In this document: positions 59,243 through 64,000 of the stretch, one piece after another
Numbering within the stretch: position 1 is the first letter of the stretch
Layout of the letters: every line of letters starts with the position of its first letter
Origin: Verrucomicrobiota bacterium
GTDB lineage: Bacteria > Chlamydiota > Chlamydiia > Chlamydiales > SM23-39
Assembly: GCA_018239895.1 (NCBI GenBank)
Contig: JAFEGL010000063.1
Coordinates: 1 to 64,000 of the forward strand
Length of the DNA stretch: 64,000 bases
Reading direction: 5' to 3'
The notes under the pieces: generated by a model
Databases searched by the model: none
Told to the model about the DNA's origin: nothing
Seen by the model: the letters and a program-made list of their open reading frames with translations, nothing else
Made by a program: the position numbers and the translations under genes

Positions 59243-60370
59243 TCACATCAATAATCCGCGGGCGGAGATTTTGTCATCGAGTGGGAAAGACTCTTTTCCA
59301 GGAAAAACAATGTAGAGATGGTCCAATTTTAGATCTTCGCAGGCAATTCGCATGGAGCGGGTAATTGCTGGTTGATCTGTGTACTTGATTTCGAAACCGA
59401 TTCTCTTTCCATTTTTCATTGTGAGTAAGTCTAACTCGGCTCCCGATTGTGTTTTCCAAAAAAAGCATTCCTCAGGAGAAATTTCCATCTGCTGGCAGAT
59501 TGCTTCTAAGGCAAATCCTTCCCAGAAAGCGCCGAGCTTGGGATGGGTGTCTAGTTCCTTTTCGGTGCGTATACCAAGCAGAGCGTGTAGAATGCCGCTG
59601 TCTCGGAAATAGATTTTGGGCGATTTGACCTGTCTTTTTCCCAGATTTTCGAACCAAGGAGAGAGAATCCGAACCATAAATGTTCCTGCTAGAATGTCTA
59701 AATAGCGCCGCACTGTGTGATCGGAGATACCAAGGGACTTAGCAATTTCGCTCGCATTGAAGATTTGTCCATGATAGTGGGCCAACATGAGCCAGAAACG
59801 GCGTATTTGTTGGGGAGGAATTTGGAATCCGAGGCTGGGGATGTCCCTTTCTAAAAACGTGGTGATATAGGATTGTCTCCAGAGAAAACTCATCTCATCA
59901 TCTTGGGCTAGAAAGGAAAGAGGGAATCCTCCCCGCAGCCAAACGAGGGGACTATTGTTTGTCTCTTCAAGAGAGAAGGGCATCAATTCAATGTAGCCAA
60001 TGCGGCCCGCCAACGTTTCTGAGGACTGCCGAATTAGATCTCGCGATGCGCTCCCCAAAATCAAAAATTTTCTTTCCCTGTTTTCATCGATCAATACTCG
60101 GAGGACAGGAAAGAGATCGGGACGGAGCTGGATTTCATCGATTACGATGAGCCCTTGAGTCGGTTTCGACAAAGTAAGCAGGGGATTTTCTAGTTTTGTC
60201 AAATCGAGGGGGTTTTCAAGATCAAAGCGGCGCACATGCTCCGGAGGATGGCTCTCAATATACATTTTCGCGAGAGTCGTTTTCCCCACCTGCCTAGGGC
60301 CTAAGAGCCCACAGGCCGTGTGAACTCGGAATTGTTTGCTTATAGCTTCTTGATATTTAGGTCTTTGCAT
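59243..60370 (-). CDS. AAA_14/DUF4143-type ATPase
   Basis: A 375-residue P-loop protein. Walker A GPRQVGKTT (Lys30), Walker B IVIDEIQ (about residue 76-81) and SENSOR-like LGSASRDLIRQSSETLAGRI are typical of the archaeal-type ATPase predicted family. The C-terminal half is DUF4143: WFENLGKRQVKSPKIYFRDSGILHALLGI and AGxE-type SGAELDLLTMKNGKRIGFEIKYT, which includes a PD-(D/E)xK-like E..K pair (EIKY). Function unknown; often in defence or mobile regions. It lies between the T3SS block and the translocator operon, flanked by repeats on both sides. Confidence 0.85.
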   Translation of the reverse strand: MQRPKYQEAISKQFRVHTACGLLGPRQVGKTTLAKMYIESHPPEHVRRFDLENPLDLTKLENPLLTLSKPTQGLIVIDEIQLRPDLFPVLRVLIDENRERKFLILGSASRDLIRQSSETLAGRIGYIELMPFSLEETNNSPLVWLRGGFPLSFLAQDDEMSFLWRQSYITTFLERDIPSLGFQIPPQQIRRFWLMLAHYHGQIFNASEIAKSLGISDHTVRRYLDILAGTFMVRILSPWFENLGKRQVKSPKIYFRDSGILHALLGIRTEKELDTHPKLGAFWEGFALEAICQQMEISPEECFFWKTQSGAELDLLTMKNGKRIGFEIKYTDQPAITRSMRIACEDLKLDHLYIVFPGKESFPLDDKISARGLLM

Positions 60371-60524
60371 TCAAACCTTGCATTTTCGAGATTTATTCTC
60401 GATTTTACAAGGTTAGACAAATCTGAGCAAGAGGGGGCCTCTAGGCCCCGTCAAGAAGATTGCTTAATTTTCCTATAGCAAGTGTGTTACGAATTTTTTT
60501 AGAAGAAATGAGACTGTTGCATAA

Positions 60525-60572
60525 AGGCAGGGACAGGATTTGCATGATCACAAGTGGCATGATAGGCAGGAT
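60525..60572 (+). repeat. Dispersed repeat (GATCGGCTGCGCCGG family), copy E, divergent
   Basis: GGGACAGGATTTGCATGATC followed by GTGGCATGATAGGCAGGATA: the flanking parts match copies A-D, but the central CGGCTGCGCCGG reads ACAAGTGG. It lies between the DUF4143 gene start and the translocator operon. Confidence 0.5.
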
Positions 60573-60602
60573 AAAAAAAACAGCAGGTGGGAACCACCTG
60601 CG
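60572..60602 (-). terminator. Rho-independent terminator of the translocator operon
   Basis: Perfect stem GCAGGTGG/CCACCTGC (60583-60601) with a T-run of eight on the minus strand (60573-60580). It lies 30 bases after the stop at 60632. The A-rich run also begins next to the dispersed repeat. Confidence 0.85.
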
Positions 60603-60631
60603 GCAAAAGAAAGAGAGGAAGGGGGAATCTT

Positions 60632-61264
60632 TTATTTTGAAGTTTTGGCGTTTAAGTTTTGGAAAATCGAGTTGAACGACTTCATCTGTTCATAGTCGGA
60701 AACGGTCGTCTTGTTGAAGTCGCTGATCGATTGGTTCCACTGGTTGACCGGCTTTTGCGCAGCAGAGGTCTTGTTCTGGCCATCGAGCTGGTCAGTCACA
60801 TATTTTTCATGGAAGTTGTCGAGCCAAGACCCAATGTTCTTGTGGGGGCTTTGATCGTTATCTTTCCACCAAGCATCAAAGAAAAGAGCGCTAAATGGAT
60901 CTGTGCCCCAAGTCTGTCCGGAGAATTTTTCCGCATCGGCCAAGTATTTAGTGAGCCAGGCCATCGTTGCAGAGATGTGATCGTGGTCATTCGGATCGTT
61001 CGGATCTACAGGATAGCCGTCATCCGCGGAATCTCCGGCCCACTCGTTTGTGAAATTCGTTTGGTTTTGAGTGTCTTGGTTCAATTGGTCGGTCATCGCT
61101 TGCTGGATCGCAATCAGGTTGTTGGAGAGGAGGGTCATCAAAAAGAAAGTCACGACCTGGATCAGACCCATTTGGTCTTTTGATCCTGTGATCGCTTCTA
61201 CGTATTTGATCTGATTGACGAGCGCCATTCGGGCTCCAAGAGAGACTTCGGCATGTTCTGTCAT
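60632..61264 (-). CDS. Unknown protein downstream of CopD-like translocator
   Basis: A 210-residue protein of no known family (213 if it starts at 61273; ATG 61264 is chosen since AGAAGGA is nine bases upstream). One possible membrane or amphipathic segment, LIQVVTFFLMTLLSNNLIAI, lies at about 33-52. It is followed by a polar, Asn/Asp/Gln-rich region (LNQDTQNQTNFTNEWAG, DPNDPNDHDH). The C-terminus is Trp/Asn-rich and helical. Its position after the CopD-like gene suggests a third translocator or tip component (inference). A hairpin terminator separates it from the CopD-like gene, so its expression may be reduced. Confidence 0.6.
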   Translation of the reverse strand: MTEHAEVSLGARMALVNQIKYVEAITGSKDQMGLIQVVTFFLMTLLSNNLIAIQQAMTDQLNQDTQNQTNFTNEWAGDSADDGYPVDPNDPNDHDHISATMAWLTKYLADAEKFSGQTWGTDPFSALFFDAWWKDNDQSPHKNIGSWLDNFHEKYVTDQLDGQNKTSAAQKPVNQWNQSISDFNKTTVSDYEQMKSFNSIFQNLNAKTSK

Positions 61265-61283
61265 AATTTCCATTCCTTCTTTT

Positions 61284-61313
61284 AAAAAAAGCCGCGGACC
61301 TTTTGGCCGCGGC
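61284..61313 (-). terminator. Terminator between the CopD-like gene and the downstream gene
   Basis: Stem GCCGCGG/CCGCGGC (61291-61313) with a T-run of seven on the minus strand (61284-61290). It lies 23 bases after the CopD-like stop and 20 before the next start. It should give partial termination and lower output of the third gene. Confidence 0.8.
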
Positions 61314-61335
61314 CCCGAGAGAAAAAGAGAGTTTA

Positions 61336-62223
61336 TTATCCTTTGTGTTGGAAAAGAGCTGCATCATCGATGATCTTGCTCTGTTTCTGTTCAATCGTGT
61401 CCTTCCCGCTAGAAAACACCTGCTGTATGTTGTTTTGAGCAGTCGAGACGAACTGATAAAGAGCTTTGCTTTTCTCAGCGTCGGCTTGCTTCATCTGGTA
61501 AGTAGAAGCGCCGATTTGAAAGGATCCTTTGGTCACTCCAGATGCGACTTCGCCGATCATTCTATAGTTGCCTATTCTCGTGCTGCGATCTTCTTGAGCT
61601 CGTTTGATTTTAGCGTTAGCTTCTTTGCGAACATCTGCGAGGTTTGAAAGAGATGATTCTCTCTCGTCTTTTGTGAAAGTGCTGAGAAGCGTTTTTTCGT
61701 CGGTCGTGAGAGGTTGTTTGAACTCTTTGCCTTTTCCGTTTTTGAGCTTGCTGACGAAGGCTTCTTTCGCCTTGTCGACAGTGATGCCTTTGTTCTTCGC
61801 AAAGGATTCCAGGGCAGCATTCACCTGATCTTGCGTCGCTTCTTTGTTGACCATCGCGCCTTGGCCGTTTGCTCCGCGTAGAAGTGTCTCCGCATCGCCA
61901 GCATTTTTGGCAATCGCGTTATTTTCTTCGATCGTCGCGTTGTGGCCGCCAGTGAAATTTCCGACAGCCCCAGCTGTAGCATTTGTGGCACTGCCGAGAA
62001 TGTCGCCGAGCGCAGAGGTCTTCATGCTCATCGCCTGATTTTGTACTGAATCAAAGGCGCTTTTTCCCTCTTGTTCAGCACTTTCTTTCCCAATTTGGAT
62101 CCCTTCTTTCTGGTTCTCTAAATTAAGTTGTATTAGGAGCTGATACAACTCGGCAAGTTCGTTATTTATATTAGAGTTCAAGGCTCCAGGGCCGACTGAT
62201 ATTTTATTTAGATCTAATGACAT
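61336..62223 (-). CDS. CopD-like T3SS translocator
   Basis: A 295-residue protein in the position of a minor translocator (YopD/CopD). It has an N-terminal helical stretch, an Ala/Gly-rich hydrophobic segment at about 69-96 (ALGDILGSATNATAGAVGNF) and a long charged middle (KAKEAFVSKLKNGKGKE). The C-terminus is helical with coiled-coil character (ADAEKSKALYQFVSTAQNNIQQVF). It has no signal peptide, as expected for a T3SS substrate. Chlamydia has two copB/copD pairs. It begins 21 bases after the CopB-like gene and would form a pore with it. The assignment rests on layout and position. Confidence 0.68.
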   Translation of the reverse strand: MSLDLNKISVGPGALNSNINNELAELYQLLIQLNLENQKEGIQIGKESAEQEGKSAFDSVQNQAMSMKTSALGDILGSATNATAGAVGNFTGGHNATIEENNAIAKNAGDAETLLRGANGQGAMVNKEATQDQVNAALESFAKNKGITVDKAKEAFVSKLKNGKGKEFKQPLTTDEKTLLSTFTKDERESSLSNLADVRKEANAKIKRAQEDRSTRIGNYRMIGEVASGVTKGSFQIGASTYQMKQADAEKSKALYQFVSTAQNNIQQVFSSGKDTIEQKQSKIIDDAALFQHKG

Positions 62224-62243
62224 ATATTACCTATTTTTTATTT

Positions 62244-63995
62244 TTAACCTTTTAATACGCTGGCAGCTGCAGCTTCACCTTCTGAGAGGTTCGCAAAGTC
62301 TTTGTTCCATTCAATGAAGGTGTTGTTTTCATTGCTTTGCCAATCGGACGTTTGTTTCATCTGGCTATTCCACATCTTGGAGAGTGCGGTGAGGATCGCG
62401 AAGTTTTTTGATGGAGCAGCCATCTGTTCTTGAATTTGGCCTTTCTTGTAGTTGATCATTCCCGTACCTATTCCGAGTCCTCCGTTGGCCAAGTTAAGAA
62501 GACCTGTGATTTTCATCAGGATCTGCGTGATGGTCTCCTGCATCTCGGGCGACAGCTTCGAGAGGATGCTGGGTCCAGGCGAAGTGAGGCCGTTTTCCAT
62601 TTCCACGCCGCCTTTATAGGCTGCTAGGACCGCCAGGATGGCTGTGATGACTGCGAAGACGATGGTCAAAATCTCTTTCGTTTTGTCGTCGCCGGCCAAT
62701 TGGGCTGCGTTATTGAGAGGATTGAGTGTGGCGAAGGCCGTCGAAGCTCGGCTAAAGTTGATCGGGATCTTTTTCGTTTTCGGCAGCGCTTTGTCAGCCG
62801 CTTTTTCGGCATCTTCAGCGAGTTTCGTATCCATTCCGGCGTCTTTCGCTGCGACCTTCGCTTCTTTTGCAGCAGCTTTTGCATCTTTCAAAGCTGTTTC
62901 AGCTTCTTTGATCGCTGTTTTGTACTCTTGCGAGCCTTTTCCAGCGTTCTCGCCGACTTTCGCTACGTTTTCTACTTTCTCAGCAGCTTCGGCAGCTTTT
63001 GTCGAGGCAGTTTTGGCTTTTTCGGCGGCATTTTTCATCTTCGCAGCTGTAGCTTGTGCCTTTTCTAAGTTGGCATTGGCTTCAGAAAGGGCTTTCTCAG
63101 TAGCTTCTGCGGCAGGCGTTCCGGCGGCAGCTGTGGCGGCTGCAGACTTCTCGCTTACTTGCGCAGACGCTTTCGCTACGTTTTCAGTCGCTTCTTGGGC
63201 GACTTTTTCAGCGGCCTCTGCGGCGGCTGTTGCGGCTTTCGAAGAGCCTTCTGCAGCGGCGGCTTCAGGAGCGGCGGTTCCGCAGCTCGCGAGCGAGAGG
63301 ACGATTGTGATTCCAATCTTGAGGATGAGGTCGCCAACAGCGCTGCCTGTCCAATTTTGAGGAATTGCGCCTTTCATTTCAGCGATCTGTTCGCCAGCCA
63401 TGCCCAACATGAGAGTGGAGCCGACGGGGTCTACAGGAAGGGTGACGACGGCGATGAAGATCGTGATCGCAACCATGATCCAGCCCATCTTCTCGGCTTC
63501 TTCTTTCTCCCGTTCCATTTCATCGATCTGGCCTTTGATGCTAGCCAGCTGAACCTGCATCGAAAACATTTCGTTTTTGCCGATCGTGACCTGGTTCTCG
63601 GCGTTTTTCGCCATGAACGCGTTGATCGCGATTTCGAGGGCGATCATGATGATGGTGAGTTGGACGAGGGCATCCATCGCATCGCCTTTTGGCTGAGGGC
63701 CAACAGACGGCGTTACAGGAGTTGTTGGAGTTGTAGCAGCAGGAGTGTCATTCGAAGCTGCGAGTTGTTTGAGGAGGTTATTCGCAGTCGAAATCAAGGT
63801 GTCGTGGTCGTTTTGAGGTTGAGTGGAAGGAGTCGATCCATTCGCAAGAGCGTCTCTCAGCTCTTTGACAAGCGATTCGACGGCTTGGAAAACATCGTTC
63901 ATCGGATCTTTCGGATCGGAAGGGGGAGCGATCGAGAGAAGAGAGTTCAAAAGGTCGGTGGCTATTTTGTTGAAATCGGGGTCGTTGTTCTGCAC
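62244..63995 (-). CDS. CopB-like T3SS major translocator, possibly cut at the window edge
   Basis: At least 583 residues; the frame stays open through the window edge, so the true start may lie beyond (GTG 63995 is the first visible candidate). Layout of a YopB/CopB translocator: N-terminal Thr/Pro-rich part, a first hydrophobic stretch around 108-130 (LTIIMIALEIAINAFMA), another around 170-200 (GWIMVAITIFIAVVTLP), a third near 235-255 (LILKIGITIVLSLASC). Then a strongly Ala/Lys/Glu-rich coiled coil (about 270-420) and hydrophobic segments near 450-475 (ILTIVFAVITAILAVLAAY). No signal peptide visible. It should insert into the host membrane with the CopD-like protein. Upstream chaperone (LcrH/Scc) genes probably lie outside the window. 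Confidence 0.75.
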   Translation of the reverse strand: MQNNDPDFNKIATDLLNSLLSIAPPSDPKDPMNDVFQAVESLVKELRDALANGSTPSTQPQNDHDTLISTANNLLKQLAASNDTPAATTPTTPVTPSVGPQPKGDAMDALVQLTIIMIALEIAINAFMAKNAENQVTIGKNEMFSMQVQLASIKGQIDEMEREKEEAEKMGWIMVAITIFIAVVTLPVDPVGSTLMLGMAGEQIAEMKGAIPQNWTGSAVGDLILKIGITIVLSLASCGTAAPEAAAAEGSSKAATAAAEAAEKVAQEATENVAKASAQVSEKSAAATAAAGTPAAEATEKALSEANANLEKAQATAAKMKNAAEKAKTASTKAAEAAEKVENVAKVGENAGKGSQEYKTAIKEAETALKDAKAAAKEAKVAAKDAGMDTKLAEDAEKAADKALPKTKKIPINFSRASTAFATLNPLNNAAQLAGDDKTKEILTIVFAVITAILAVLAAYKGGVEMENGLTSPGPSILSKLSPEMQETITQILMKITGLLNLANGGLGIGTGMINYKKGQIQEQMAAPSKNFAILTALSKMWNSQMKQTSDWQSNENNTFIEWNKDFANLSEGEAAAASVLKG

Positions 63996-64000
63996 TTCGG

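Overview
The window looks like chromosome from a chlamydia-like (environmental, order Chlamydiales) bacterium. The main reason is a type III secretion (T3SS) gene order that matches the Chlamydia CT663-CT674 block: CdsD chaperone, cdsD (two FHA domains), cdsE, cdsF, cdsG, CT668-like, cdsN, cdsO, cdsP, cdsQ, pkn5, cdsC. Two other blocks agree from memory of Chlamydia gene order: lon/rnz/xerC/ABC-F ATPase (CT344-CT348) and glyA-clpP-dapF (CT432-CT430). I cannot name the genus from the sequence alone.

Layout. 1-8.2 kb: tsaB (minus), then a tight plus-strand run lon, an rfaE2-type nucleotidyltransferase, a GlpG-like rhomboid protease and rnz, followed by an S41-family protease without a signal peptide and two small minus-strand loci. 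8.3-16.6 kb: a surface/secreted island with a 2063-residue autotransporter built from passenger repeats and a secreted protein resembling GH64 beta-1,3-glucanases, with a clear promoter and terminator. 16.6-27.6 kb: housekeeping genes (SpoU methyltransferase, ABC-F ATPase, xerC, RNase P RNA, a CT398-like zinc-ribbon protein, glyA, clpP, dapF, an amino-acid transporter, an outer-membrane protein, alanine dehydrogenase). 27.8-41.3 kb: a SWI/SNF helicase with SWIM finger, two AT-rich minus-strand genes of unknown function (one with kinase-like motifs), der, a glycosyltransferase-like gene, a SulP transporter, another unknown AT-rich gene, a YidD-like gene and a TPR lipoprotein. 41.4-58.7 kb: the T3SS block, all on the minus strand. 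58.7-64 kb: an AAA/DUF4143 ATPase and the translocator operon (CopB-like, CopD-like and an unknown third gene), which runs to the window edge.

The T3SS genes should form one machine: CdsD as inner-membrane ring, CdsC as outer-membrane secretin, CdsF as needle with CdsE/CdsG as its chaperones, CdsN/CdsO/CdsQ as ATPase, stalk and sorting platform, CdsP as ruler/switch, Pkn5 as regulator or effector, and CopB/CopD as host-membrane pore. Three things stand out. The secretin carries 14 tandem periplasmic N-domain-like repeats. Pkn5 keeps its kinase catalytic residues and ends in what looks like a degenerate SpoIIE/PP2C-like domain. A NYN-domain gene preceded by a terminator interrupts cdsN and cdsO.

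Intergenic DNA is unusually structured. There are about 173-bp palindromic elements just upstream of lon and pkn5 with a shorter relative elsewhere, hairpins sharing a CTG/GGCAG core but with different stems at gene 3' ends, a dispersed family containing GATCGGCTGCGCCGGCATGA, and long inverted repeats with CACAGAGA-type arms. I saw no tRNA or rRNA gene, CRISPR array or transposase.
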